Source: Neonectria sp. B-13 (Eukaryota; Ascomycota; Sordariomycetes; Hypocreales; Nectriaceae). Taken from it: a stretch of 64,000 nt of DNA. Position numbers and translations under genes: made by a program. The stretch is from positions 1 to 64,000 of the forward strand of contig NOKP01000056.1 of assembly GCA_002682825.1 (NCBI GenBank), given 5' to 3'. Positions 20,905-33,249 of the stretch are shown piece by piece (position 1 is the stretch's first letter; each line of letters opens with the position of its first letter). The notes under the pieces are model-generated. The model was not told the origin of the DNA and did no database searches. It saw nothing but the letters and a program-made list of their open reading frames with translations.

Positions 20905-21187
20905 TTAAATAAAAATTGAATGTATAAGATGCTTAAATAACTATAGATAGAATAGATAAATACTCTCTGTTTATAGACAAATTGCCTAAGATTCAATAGA
21001 CTAATTATAGCTAAGCTATACTTATTAGATAGACTAAAAGCAGTTTTATATTATAAATTATATATATAATAATTAAATAGGTTACTATTATATTATTAGT
21101 AGTTTAAAAAAGAGATTTTTAAACTTTATTTAAATAACTTAGAAAGCTAATTAAAATATAATTGAACTAATAGGATAATAGTAATAT
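20905..21187 (-). repeat. Repeat family L, copy 2, inverted and interrupted
   Basis: This is the inverted counterpart of about 20234-20516. Similarity stops abruptly at 21187 after TAATAGTAAT, where another sequence (AGTAGGGGCTATAGG...) begins. This suggests a nested insertion. Confidence 0.65.
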
Positions 21188-21767
21188 AGTAGGGGCTATA
21201 GGCTAAGTGGGCTAGCTGGTTGCTAGTAAGGGTATAATTGGGTATAGAAGAGAGCTACTATAAGAAAGGTTAAGTAGGGAAGGAGAGAAAGGGTCTCTTT
21301 TTCTTTTTATTATTATCTTAAGAGATAAGGACTAGAGAGCTTCTTACTATAGAAAGATAAGAGAAATAAGCTCATTAAGCTTAAAGTTCTAGTCTTTATC
21401 TTTATTCTCTAAGAGATTATTCTATATTTACTCTTTTAAATTATTACTCAATTTAAGGTTAAACCTCTATTTTTTATAATACTAATTACTAAGCTAACTA
21501 TAGACCTCTTTAATGCCTTACTAATATTCTTTTCTACTTTTGACTTAATAATCAACCTTATAAGATACTTCTCTATTAGGAGATAGTAAATACTAAACTG
21601 TTTAACTATATATGCACTATCTAGTGCAGCTTAGAGCTAACTGACTAAGATATTTATATAATGCATTTTTATATACTTTACTAAAGGGATTATTATTTAT
21701 TTAGGATATTGTTTTTTATTCTTTTCTACTACTAAAGTAATAGACTTATATAGTATATTATATTAAA

Positions 21768-22128
21768 GAATTTATATACTTAGGGTTTAATATTAGTAAG
21801 AGTAGTACTAATTAACTATATCTATTTAAGGAACTAAAATAGCTACTTATTAGTCTTATTATTTCTTTCTTCTTTATAAACTTTTATTACTTATTAGACT
21901 ATTCTTTTTCTATCTTATCTATTACTATAATTTTAACTGTTTCTATAATCAATTTTAATATTCTCTACTATTTTTAACTATTATTAAATTCTTTTTCTTT
22001 TAATTATTCTTAGAGTCCTAGAATTATCCTTTTAGCTTTCCTTAAGCTTATATAATCTCTATTTCTTCCTTTTTAATCTAACTATATTAGGATAGTATTT
22101 TTTTTAGATAGTATCTTTATTATAGAAC
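21768..22128 (-). repeat. Inverted paralogue of 17505-18968, without the 1.1-kb insertion
   Basis: This is the reverse complement of 17505-17688 joined to 18804-18968, i.e. the same sequence before element copy 1 inserted. The uninterrupted target is at 21927-21940. Differences are mainly C/T and G/A. Confidence 0.8.
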
Positions 22129-22488
22129 AGCCCTAGAATACCTAGCTAAAAGTCTTTAGGACTTCCCAGCTGAATGTTCACTAGGAAATCCTATAGAGTT
22201 AAGGGACCTTATCTCTAGAGGACTTCCTATAGATTTCCTAGACATCTTCTAGGCTCTTCCTAGCAAGAAAGATAAAAGGGAAAATAAGAAGGAAATTAGA
22301 AAGAGAAAAACTATACCTTTTATACTTATAAGAATGAATATAATTTAATCTAAAAGATTATAATCTAGAAGATTTATCTTTAGAAGAAACTCTTTTTTTT
22401 AAAAGAGATTAATATATACTTTAGAAGGATATTCTAATTAGCTTAAAGCCTATCTTTCTCTTATCTTAATACTTTCTATCTATATTAT

Positions 22489-23535
22489 TTAGATATAATA
22501 GTCCTTAGTAGTATATACCTAGAGAAGGGGCTAAAGGTTAAATAGTATAAAAGAAAATAGAAAAAACAATAGTATAATAGGCTTAATACTTAAGCCTAAA
22601 GTAATAATAACTTAAGGAAATAAAAGTTTCTATTATAAAGTTAAGGTATAAGTTTTACTATTTTAATTAGCTGGAAAAGCTAGATCTTAGAAAAGCTAGA
22701 TCTTAGAAAAGTTAGATCTTAGAAAAGCTAGATCTTAGAAAAGCTAGACCTTAGAAAAGCTAAATCTTAGAAAAGGCTAAAACCCCTTAGGATAAAAGCC
22801 TAGCTTTTATACTTTTTAGGCCCTTTGCATTCTATCCAACCTTCTATATAATATAAAGATTATATAACTAATTACATAAGATAACTACTTCCTTCTAAAT
22901 TATACTATAGCCTAGTAAGCTCTTATTAAGCTATACCTATAAGCTCTTATATAACCTATATAGCCTATTTTAAGTAGATCTAAGCCTTATTTCTAAGCTA
23001 TAAATTATAGTTTAAAAGTCTAACCTATAAGATATAAAAGAGGTTAAAACTAATTAATGCTCTAAGGCTAAGGAATTAGTCTAATTAATAGTCTTTAATT
23101 ATTATATCTTACTATAAAATAGAATTTAGTCTAATAGAGTAATAGCCTAATAGATTACAATAGAATAAGTCTTTCTAAAGGGGCTAGCTTTAAAGCTAGA
23201 AAGGAATAATAATACTATTAATATAGAGAAGAGGTTTATTAATAGTCTAAAGTATAATAATTATATCTTATGGGTTATATAGCTAATAAGTAATACTATA
23301 ATAACCAACCTATAACCGAAGAAGTAATAACTGTATTAGAAAGCGAGAGAATCCTACTGGAACTGTGGAGGGATTTGGCGGAGGGAGTTCTAGGAAGCTG
23401 GAGGGGGCAAAAGTCAATAATTAGGTTCAAAATCTAAAGATCTATCCCCCTATTAAGCTTAAGCAAAAGAAACATATGATTTAGTACAATTGTGGATAAG
23501 TAGAAACAGTAGTTCAAACAGTAGTTTTAATAGTA
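22489..23535 (+). mobile_element. SINE-like element, copy 2 (1047 bp)
   Basis: It has the same 5' start and 3' tail as copy 1. Flanking 13-bp direct repeats lie at 22476-22488 and 23536-23548 (CTATYTATATTAT, one C/T difference). Six 16-bp internal units lie at 22675-22770. Two short internal segments present in copy 1 (about 18560-18590 and 18625-18650) are missing, which explains the shorter length. Confidence 0.8.
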
Positions 23536-25979
23536 CTATTTATATTATAGAGCTAGTTTTTATAATAATTAGTAGATAAATAAGGAATTAAACCTTAGAC
23601 TACTTTTAAGCTATTATTATATAACTATTATAGTAATACTTCTAAGGGATAAGAAATCCTATATATTATATACTAATCTACTCTTTAGCTAATAACTACT
23701 TAAAGTTTATAAAAATAACTATTAGCAATTATATATACTCTTTATAATTAATATTAAGAATACTCTTAAATAAGAAATATAGAATTAAGTAAAAGAATAG
23801 AAAGTTTTAAAGAATTACTAATAATATAGATTAAATTATTTATTCTTAGCTAAGAAAGTTATTAAATAATAATATAAAGTCTTTTATATAACTTACTTTC
23901 TATACTTAAGCTATAATAATATCTTAAGAGTATATATAAGTCTTTAGCTTTAGTAAGAAGACCTATAGTACTAAGTAATAAGGAAATAACTTTAATCCTA
24001 AGTTAATTAGATTATATAGCTTTCTAATAATAAGGTATATATTTCTAAGGGAAAGTAAAATATTCCTATAGACTCTCTTAGTACTCTCTCTATAAGTAAA
24101 ATATTAAGACTTACTTTTCTATAGTATAATACTAAAGTAAATCTAGAATAATTATTCCTATTAATACTAACTAGAACTAATAAGTAATTAGGTAATCTTT
24201 AACTAACTGTATGCTTTTTATTATTATTACTTAAGCCTAAAGTTAAGCCTTTCTTTAATCCCTTTTTATAGTCCTTTTTAAGAAGTATAGAAATAATTAA
24301 CTTTAATTGCTACTATAAAATGAGTTTAGAAGGTAATAACTTATAGCTATAGCTAGACTTATAAGGCTCTAGAAGTAGAAATAATAACTTAGACCTACTA
24401 AATAACTACTTACTATAAGATCTAGTATAGTTAATCTTTATTATTATAACTATTAAATAATTATAAGTTATAATAGTTATGTTTATTTAAGCTATAAGAA
24501 GGTAAAATAGTAGAAGACTTTAGTTTTATACTAATAAAATTAGAAAATTCTAATTATTATTAATATATAATAATAACTTTAATAATACTAAGAAAGATAG
24601 GAAAATACTTATTTAGTAAAGTTATCTCTACTTTATTAATACTCTTTAATAATATATAGTATATAGAAAGTAATATTATACTTTACTTTTTATATATTTA
24701 CTAATGTTCTTAATAAGTAATATTCTTAGCTAATATACTAGTAATTTAACTAGGGAAATATAAACTAGCTTATAAGACCTTAAGAAAGGATTAGACCTAT
24801 AGTATAATCTACTTTAATACTATTTTAGAATATAACTAAAGATTACTTAATAAGCCTTTAATAAGAAAAAGTTTATTATTATTAATATTTATAATTAAGT
24901 AGACTTTAGTAATTAAGTATTCTAGATTAAGTATAAAGTATAGCTAACTAGCTATATAAATATTCTAGTTCCTAGGATAATCTACTAAAAGCTAGATATA
25001 TATCTTTATAAGAAAATACTATACTTAAAGACTTCTTAGGGATTAGAAGACTAAATAGAAGAATATAATAATATAATACTAAACCTATATACCTAGGTTA
25101 TAGTTAGTAGTTAAAGAAACCTAGTCTACTAAAGCAATTATAATAGTATAATAGACTATTATAATAGTCTATTTAGTATAACTAAAAGTACTATAATTAA
25201 TAGGTAAGTTAGATAGGAACTATAAGAAACTACTATAGAAATTACTTTCTAATAGTCCTAGTATTAGAATTTCCTACTAAGATCTTTATTCTAAGAATTA
25301 TAGTCTTATACTTAGATACCTAGAAGGGCTAGTATAATCTTCTTACTACTATTTCAAGCTACTTAAGGTAACTAGTAACTATTTACTCCTCTATCTCCTG
25401 CCTAATAATTACTAAATAGCTAAGACTAAAAGCTATTCTTTTACTTATAGAATTATAATAGAAAGCTAAATATTAGTTAAAGTAATTAACTTAATTAGGT
25501 ATACTATATGCTAGAAAGTATTAGCTTAGATAACTATAGAAATTATTACCTTATATAGGAGAAAGTAAAAGAGCTAGTTACTATTAGTAAAAATACTTAA
25601 AACTTAGATAAGAGATAGTAAAGTAAAAATAAAAAGGAGAATATAACTTCTATTTTAAATAAAGATAATAACCTAAAAGTAGCTAAGTTACTTAAAGACT
25701 TCTATAGATTTATCTAAGAATTTAGAACTATAGATTACTAATATAAAAAGGTTTACTTTATCTTTAATACCTTCTAGTAAAACTCTATTTAGTTATTTTT
25801 TACTTATTATAGTAAGATTCCTAAGAAAACTATTAATATTATTAAGTATACCTTAATAAAGATAGTACTAAGTTTAAACCTTCTTACTACTTATATATAT
25901 ATATAAGTATAAATAATAGCTAGACCTTAGGGAAAATGCTAATATAAGGTATATATTAACTTAAGTACTATCTACTTAA

Positions 25980-26500
25980 TAGTAAGAAAGGAAATACTTA
26001 AGTTCTTCTTAGATATTTAATTAGACTTATCTAAGATAGTATAGTTAGGTAGTATTAGATCTAAGTAAGCTCTTAGATAAATAGACTTTACCTTATTCCT
26101 ATTTAGTACTAAGAATAGTAAACTAATAATAATTAAAGTTTATATTAGTATCTAGGTTATACCTTAACTTAGTATTAAACTACTCTTTAGATAAGAATTC
26201 TTAGTCCTTAATAAGATAAATATCCTTAACTTAATTTAATAAGTTATAATTAGAGCAGCTAGCTATATAGTATTACTAGTAGCTATCTATAAATAGAAGG
26301 CTTAGAAATTTCCTATCTAAGCTATAAACTCTATAGTAATTCCTCTAAGAAGTAGTAGAGTTATATAGGTAAATACCCTAAAGGAAGCTACTAACTAGGA
26401 TTTAATCCTAGTTTTATAAATACTTAGGGTTATAAAAGCTATTATATAATAGCTAGAAATAGTATTTATATTTAATCAATCCTAGTAATCTATATCCCTT
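25980..26500 (+). pseudogene. Upstream part of RIP-eroded Ty3/Gypsy pol (protease/linker-like)
   Basis: Read through its TAA/TAG codons, one frame gives a continuous linker/retropepsin-like peptide (FPIQAINSIVIPLRSSRVIQ and similar). It runs in the same frame into the reverse transcriptase region after the 1.08-kb insertion is removed. The protease assignment is tentative; the continuity of frame is the stronger evidence. Confidence 0.5.
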
Positions 26501-26514
26501 ATAAAAGGAAGGTA

Positions 26515-27594
26515 TACTATTGAAACTACTGTTTGGACTACTGTTTCTGCCTATCTATAATTGTACTGAACAATTACATATTTCCTTTGCTTAAGCTTAA
26601 TAGGAGGATAGATCTTTGGATTTTAAACCTAATTATTGACTTTTGCCCCCTCTATCTACTGATGCTAGGAACAACTATCAGGCTTCCTAGAACTTCCTCT
26701 GCCAAATCCCTCCATGCTTTATAGCTAATGTTAAAGATGACTAAATTCCCTTGGTTTCTAATGTATTATTCCTTTAGCTGTAGGTTAGTTAGAATGATAT
26801 TATCTGTTAACTATATGATCTATGGGGTAGAGATAGGATTGTATAGCTTCTTAAGGAACTCCTTCTCTATAGTAGTAATATTGTTATTCCTTTCTAGCTT
26901 TAGAGCTAGCCTCTCTAGAAAGAGTTGTTCTATTGTAATCTATTAGGCTATTACTATATTAAGCTGGATTCTATCTTATAGTAGAATGTTATAGCTAAAG
27001 ACTATTAATTAGACTAATTTCTTAGGTCTAAAGCAATTGATTATAGGCTATTTTATATGCTCTAAACTAGACTTTTAAGCTATAATTTATAGTATAGAAA
27101 TAAGGCTTGAATGTTCTTTTAATTCAATATATAGATTATATAAGAGCCTATATATATAGCTTAGTAAGGGCTTATTAGGCTATAGTATGATTTAGATAGT
27201 AGTTATCTTATGTAATTAATAGTATAGTTATTATATTGTTTAAAAGGTTAAATAAAATATAAAGAGGTAACCTAAAAAGCATAAAGCCTTATAGGCTAAG
27301 CTTTTATCCTAAGGGGTTTTAGCCTTTTCTAAGGTCTAGCTTTTCTAAGATCTAGCTTTTCTAAGATCTAGCTTTTTTAAGATCTAGCTTTTCTAAGATC
27401 TAGCTTTTCCAGCTGATTAAGATAGTAAAACTTATACCTTAACTTTATAGTAGAAACTTTTATCTCCTTGAGTTATTATTGCCTTAGGCTTAGGTATTAA
27501 GCCTATTATACTATTGTTTTTTCTATTTTCTTTTATACTATTTAACCTTTAGCCTTTTCTCTAGGTGTATACTACTAAGGACTATTATATCTAA
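26515..27594 (-). mobile_element. SINE-like element, copy 3 (1080 bp), inserted in Gypsy pol
   Basis: This copy is on the minus strand, with perfect 14-bp direct repeats ATAAAAGGAAGGTA at 26501-26514 and 27595-27608. Removing the element and one repeat restores a continuous pol frame, so the target duplication is certain. Five 16-bp units lie at 27329-27408. It is the least mutated copy at its 3' end. Confidence 0.85.
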
Positions 27595-27608
27595 ATAAAA
27601 GGAAGGTA

Positions 27609-29725
27609 AGTTAGTATACTTAAGCTAATTACTTCTAGCAGTAGAATTAAGAAGATTAACTAAGGACTAGTATTTACCTAACTTAAAAACACAACTTTTA
27701 CTAATACTAAGATCTAATATAATATAACTAATCTAATAAGATTAAAACCTATTAGAATTAAAAAGAAAGAAGAAGAATAGACTTTATTACTAAAGTACTA
27801 GAAAATAGGTATTAACTCTAATACTAAGCTAGGAATATTAAGACCTAAGTACAAAAAGAAAGTTATACTATTAAACCTTATCTATTTCTATAATAATAGA
27901 ACTACTTATATAGATACCTTATAGATAATTATAAAAGACTTCTTTAACCTTTAGGTAAATAGTAGAAAAATTAAGATTAAAAAAGGCTAAGAAATAAAGA
28001 TACTATTAATAGAAAACTAATATAAGAAGAAACTTAGCTTTTACTCTTACTTTATAAGCTTAAAAAGCTAAGAGTTCTTAAATAAAATATTTAATACTTT
28101 ATATAACTAAGAGTAAATAAACTAGGCCTATAGGCTAATACCTTTTACTAATCTAATATTTATAGTATAATAGATAGTAAATAGAAAAGAAAAGAATAAA
28201 GTAATAATTAACCTTTAAGCTCTTAATAATATTACTTTATTAAATACTTATCTTATACTATTCTAAGGAAATATTATTATAAAACTATATAATAAAAAAT
28301 AAATTATAATAATTAATACTTAGAGCTTCTTCTATTAATTCCTAATATAATAAAAGTATTATAACTAGTTTATAGTAATTAGCTATTATAGGATAGAACA
28401 ATCTAAGATTACTTTAATAGGATTTTATAACTCTTTAGCTTATATATAATAATTTATAGATTAAATACTATAACTATATTTAAAGTTTATATAAGCCTTT
28501 ATTAATAATATTATTATAGCTATTAATAGTAATAAAGAATTCCTAGAGAACTTATAGAAGATCTTTTAGCTTTTCTAGGACTAAAATATTACTCTTTCCC
28601 TAGAGAAAGTATTTATTAATTATTAATTAGTATAATTATTTAAATTCTATATTAATAGACTTAGTCTAAGTAATATAGAAGAGTGAATTAAAGTATTATA
28701 AAACCTTAAGTTCTTTAGTATACTTTAGTAGCTTAAGAAATAGATTAGTATAATTAAATAGCTTTAATATCTTATTTACTAATTTATTAGTAAAATTATA
28801 CCCTTATAAGACTATAAGACTAATATATTAATAAAAGTAAAAGTTAAGGAGAAACTAAAAGATAGACTAAAATGAATAATATATATAAATAAAATAATCT
28901 TTACTCCTATAGAAAAGGAAAGGAAATACTTTAAGAAAGTTAACTTTACTTTTACTTATATAAAGGCTTTATATTATTTTAATTTAGACTAAGAACTATT
29001 TATATAGCTAGATAGCTCTAAAGAATAAGATATAAAAAGAATCTTATTCTATTTTAATCCTAAGTATACTTAGGATAGCTAAAATATAATTCCTAGGAAA
29101 GCTATTTAACTAATTCTATATCTAAGCTAAACTCTATAGAATATAGAGAAATAGTACTAGCCTATTAAACTAGAAATAATAAGACTTATTTAAATATACT
29201 AAAAGATAAGAATAATATTATACTTAACTAAAGGAAAGAAAATATAAGTCTTTACTAATTATATAGCTATAGTATCTATTATTAAAAGTATATTAGCTTT
29301 TTTAGAAAATAAAAGGATAAATAAAAGACTTACTATTACTATATAGTATATAAGCCAATTTTCTCTAGAGGTTAAATACATTCTTAGCCTAATTAATATA
29401 GTACTAAACATCTTATTCTACCTTTAAGGAAAAGAACTAAATAGTAATCAATCAGCTGAGAGTAAACTAAATTAGCTATAGAAAGATAAATAAGATTCTA
29501 AATAAATCTTCTATTTTACTAAGTTAATAGTATAGCTTATATTATATAAAGAGATCAAATAGGAATACCTTAAATAAGACTAATAGTATTATATTATTAA
29601 ATAACTAAAAGATTAAAATAAAATAGTTAAACTTCTATTTATCTAAATCAAAAGGCTTTTATACTTAATAAAAGCTAATAAAAAAAAGCAAATATATATT
29701 TTAACTAAAGCAGTTAAAGTACTTA
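27609..29725 (+). pseudogene. RIP-eroded Ty3/Gypsy reverse transcriptase and RNase H
   Basis: Reading through RIP-type stops gives an unmistakable Gypsy pol. An N-terminal RT stretch like VVIDLRALN appears as VIINLQALN near 28200. The stretch around 28400-28440 has the usual GFxNSPAYxQ block as GFYNSLAYIQ. The catalytic YxDD-type box is I-N-N at 28501-28509 (Asp codons turned to Asn by G-to-A). RNase H follows (LDSSKE near 29009; ILAFLENKRINKRL farther on). Integrase is not reached before the arm ends. The copy is dead. Confidence 0.85.
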
Positions 29726-29924
29726 TTAATAAATCCTAGCAAAATATCTACAGATATTACATAATACAGTATTATTTATACTGTATATGTACTGTGTGGG
29801 TCTATTACTATTACCCCATTGGTCCGATCATATCTCGATTAGCTTTCTGAGTTATCCGGACAAAGTTTAGAAACCTCTTTTCTAAACCACTAATAACACA
29901 ACAGTGACCTATCCAATCATCATA
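29726..29924 (+). repeat. Unpaired centre of the palindrome: repeat family L, copy 3, little mutated
   Basis: These 199 bp have no partner in the other arm. From 29731 they match 20161-20354 without gaps but keep most of the C and G that are T or A there. The sequence stops at the 100-N gap, so the contig ends inside a multi-copy repeat. Confidence 0.85.
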
Positions 29925-30024
29925 NNNNNNNNNNNNNNNNNNNNNNNNNNNNNNNNNNNNNNNNNNNNNNNNNNNNNNNNNNNNNNNNNNNNNNNNNNNN
30001 NNNNNNNNNNNNNNNNNNNNNNNN
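29925..30024. other. Assembly gap (100 N)
   Basis: Exactly 100 N, the conventional length for a gap of unknown size. The open frame that spans it is meaningless. Confidence 0.99.
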
Positions 30025-32141
30025 TAAGTACTTTAACTGCTTTAGTTAAAATATATATTTGCTTTTTTTTATTAGCTTTTATTAAGTATAAAAGCCTTTT
30101 GATTTAGATAAATAGAAGTTTAACTATTTTATTTTAATCTTTTAGTTATTTAATAATATAATACTATTAGTCTTATTTAAGGTATTCCTATTTGATCTCT
30201 TTATATAATATAAGCTATACTATTAACTTAGTAAAATAGAAGATTTATTTAGAATCTTATTTATCTTTCTATAGCTAATTTAGTTTACTCTCAGCTGATT
30301 GATTACTATTTAGTTCTTTTCCTTAAAGGTAGAATAAGATGTTTAGTACTATATTAATTAGGCTAAGAATGTATTTAACCTCTAGAGAAAATTGGCTTAT
30401 ATACTATATAGTAATAGTAAGTCTTTTATTTATCCTTTTATTTTCTAAAAAAGCTAATATACTTTTAATAATAGATACTATAGCTATATAATTAGTAAAG
30501 ACTTATATTTTCTTTCCTTTAGTTAAGTATAATATTATTCTTATCTTTTAGTATATTTAAATAAGTCTTATTATTTCTAGTTTAATAGGCTAGTACTATT
30601 TCTCTATATTCTATAGAGTTTAGCTTAGATATAGAATTAGTTAAATAGCTTTCCTAGGAATTATATTTTAGCTATCCTAAGTATACTTAGGATTAAAATA
30701 GAATAAGATTCTTTTTATATCTTATTCTTTAGAGCTATCTAGCTATATAAATAGTTCTTAGTCTAAATTAAAATAATATAAAGCCTTTATATAAGTAAAA
30801 GTAAAGTTAACTTTCTTAAAGTATTTCCTTTCCTTTTCTATAGGAGTAAAGATTATTTTATTTATATATATTATTCATTTTAGTCTATCTTTTAGTTTCT
30901 CCTTAACTTTTACTTTTATTAATATATTAGTCTTATAGTCTTATAAGGGTATAATTTTACTAATAAATTAGTAAATAAGATATTAAAGCTATTTAATTAT
31001 ACTAATCTATTTCTTAAGCTACTAAAGTATACTAAAGAACTTAAGGTTTTATAATACTTTAATTCACTCTTCTATATTACTTAGACTAAGTCTATTAATA
31101 TAGAATTTAAATAATTATACTAATTAATAATTAATAAATACTTTCTCTAGGGAAAGAGTAATATTTTAGTCCTAGAAAAGCTAAAAGATCTTCTATAAGT
31201 TCTCTAGGAATTCTTTATTACTATTAATAGCTATAATAATATTATTAATAAAGGCTTATATAAACTTTAAATATAGTTATAGTATTTAATCTATAAATTA
31301 TTATATATAAGCTAAAGAGTTATAAAATCCTATTAAAGTAATCTTAGATTGTTCTATCCTATAATAGCTAATTACTATAAACTAGTTATAATACTTTTAT
31401 TATATTAGGAATTAATAGAAGAAGCTCTAAGTATTAATTATTATAATTTATTTTTTATTATATAGTTTTATAATAATATTTCCTTAGAATAGTATAAGAT
31501 AAGTATTTAATAAAGTAATATTATTAAGAGCTTAAAGGTTAATTATTACTTTATTCTTTTCTTTTCTATTTACTATCTATTATACTATAAATATTAGATT
31601 AGTAAAAGGTATTAGCCTATAGGCCTAGTTTATTTACTCTTAGTTATATAAAGTATTAAATATTTTATTTAAGAACTCTTAGCTTTTTAAGCTTATAAAG
31701 TAAGAGTAAAAGCTAAGTTTCTTCTTATATTAGTTTTCTATTAATAGTATCTTTATTTCTTAGCCTTTTTTAATCTTAATTTTTCTACTATTTACCTAAA
31801 GGTTAAAGAAGTCTTTTATAATTATCTATAAGGTATCTATATAAGTAGTTCTATTATTATAGAAATAGATAAGGTTTAATAGTATAACTTTCTTTTTGTA
31901 CTTAGGTCTTAATATTCCTAGCTTAGTATTAGAGTTAATACCTATTTTCTAGTACTTTAGTAATAAAGTCTATTCTTCTTCTTTCTTTTTAATTCTAATA
32001 GGTTTTAATCTTATTAGATTAGTTATATTATATTAGATCTTAGTATTAGTAAAAGTTGTGTTTTTAAGTTAGGTAAATACTAGTCCTTAGTTAATCTTCT
32101 TAATTCTACTGCTAGAAGTAATTAGCTTAAGTATACTAACT
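30025..32141 (-). pseudogene. RIP-eroded Gypsy RT/RNase H, mirror copy
   Basis: This is the minus-strand twin of 27609-29725. The mutated YxDD-type box lies at 31241-31249. The arm begins inside this pseudogene, without the 199 extra bases that follow it in the left arm. Confidence 0.85.
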
Positions 32142-32155
32142 TACCTTCCTTTTAT

Positions 32156-33235
32156 TTAGATATAATAGTCCTTAGTAGTATACACCTAGAGAAAAGGCTA
32201 AAGGTTAAATAGTATAAAAGAAAATAGAAAAAACAATAGTATAATAGGCTTAATACCTAAGCCTAAGGCAATAATAACTCAAGGAGATAAAAGTTTCTAC
32301 TATAAAGTTAAGGTATAAGTTTTACTATCTTAATCAGCTGGAAAAGCTAGATCTTAGAAAAGCTAGATCTTAAAAAAGCTAGATCTTAGAAAAGCTAGAT
32401 CTTAGAAAAGCTAGACCTTAGAAAAGGCTAAAACCCCTTAGGATAAAAGCTTAGCCTATAAGGCTTTATGCTTTTTAGGTTACCTCTTTATATTTTATTT
32501 AACCTTTTAAACAATATAATAACTATACTATTAATTACATAAGATAACTACTATCTAAATCATACTATAGCCTAATAAGCCCTTACTAAGCTATATATAT
32601 AGGCTCTTATATAATCTATATATTGAATTAAAAGAACATTCAAGCCTTATTTCTATACTATAAATTATAGCTTAAAAGTCTAGTTTAGAGCATATAAAAT
32701 AGCCTATAATCAATTGCTTTAGACCTAAGAAATTAGTCTAATTAATAGTCTTTAGCTATAACATTCTACTATAAGATAGAATCCAGCTTAATATAGTAAT
32801 AGCCTAATAGATTACAATAGAACAACTCTTTCTAGAGAGGCTAGCTCTAAAGCTAGAAAGGAATAACAATATTACTACTATAGAGAAGGAGTTCCTTAAG
32901 AAGCTATACAATCCTATCTCTACCCCATAGATCATATAGTTAACAGATAATATCATTCTAACTAACCTACAGCTAAAGGAATAATACATTAGAAACCAAG
33001 GGAATTTAGTCATCTTTAACATTAGCTATAAAGCATGGAGGGATTTGGCAGAGGAAGTTCTAGGAAGCCTGATAGTTGTTCCTAGCATCAGTAGATAGAG
33101 GGGGCAAAAGTCAATAATTAGGTTTAAAATCCAAAGATCTATCCTCCTATTAAGCTTAAGCAAAGGAAATATGTAATTGTTCAGTACAATTATAGATAGG
33201 CAGAAACAGTAGTCCAAACAGTAGTTTCAATAGTA
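32156..33235 (+). mobile_element. SINE-like element, copy 3, mirror
   Basis: It is flanked by the perfect 14-bp direct repeat TACCTTCCTTTTAT at 32142-32155 and 33236-33249. The five 16-bp units are at 32342-32421. In this orientation the element reads 5' to 3' on the plus strand. Confidence 0.85.
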
Positions 33236-33249
33236 TACCTTCCTTTTAT

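Larger units (their letters stand above)
1..29725 (+). repeat. Left arm of a giant perfect inverted repeat
   Basis: This arm is the reverse complement of 30025-59749, with position x pairing with 59750-x. I checked the pairing at both arm ends, at gene boundaries and inside AT-rich DNA. All open reading frames in one arm recur in the other at mirrored coordinates. The arm starts in a run of eight G at the first base of the window. It contains both GC-normal genes and RIP-eroded transposons. Whether this is a real palindrome or a contig placed twice is discussed in the findings. Confidence 0.97.
17060..29725. mobile_element. RIP-eroded nested transposon block
   Basis: About 12.6 kb of very AT-rich DNA in which every forward frame is full of TAA and TAG. 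Pairs of repeat copies differ almost only by C/T and G/A. For example 20161-20354 and 29731-29924 align without gaps, with only two differences of any other kind. The block contains a Ty3/Gypsy pol, several LTR-like or other repeats in both orientations, and three inserted 1.05-1.09 kb elements, listed separately. The moderately GC-richer islands at about 20575-20750 and 22125-22265 are unrecognised. Confidence 0.88.

Noticed and set aside
29904..30107. Open frame crossing the central N gap; also frames at 59602-60212 crossing the second gap.
   Set aside because: They exist only because N codons are not read as stops.
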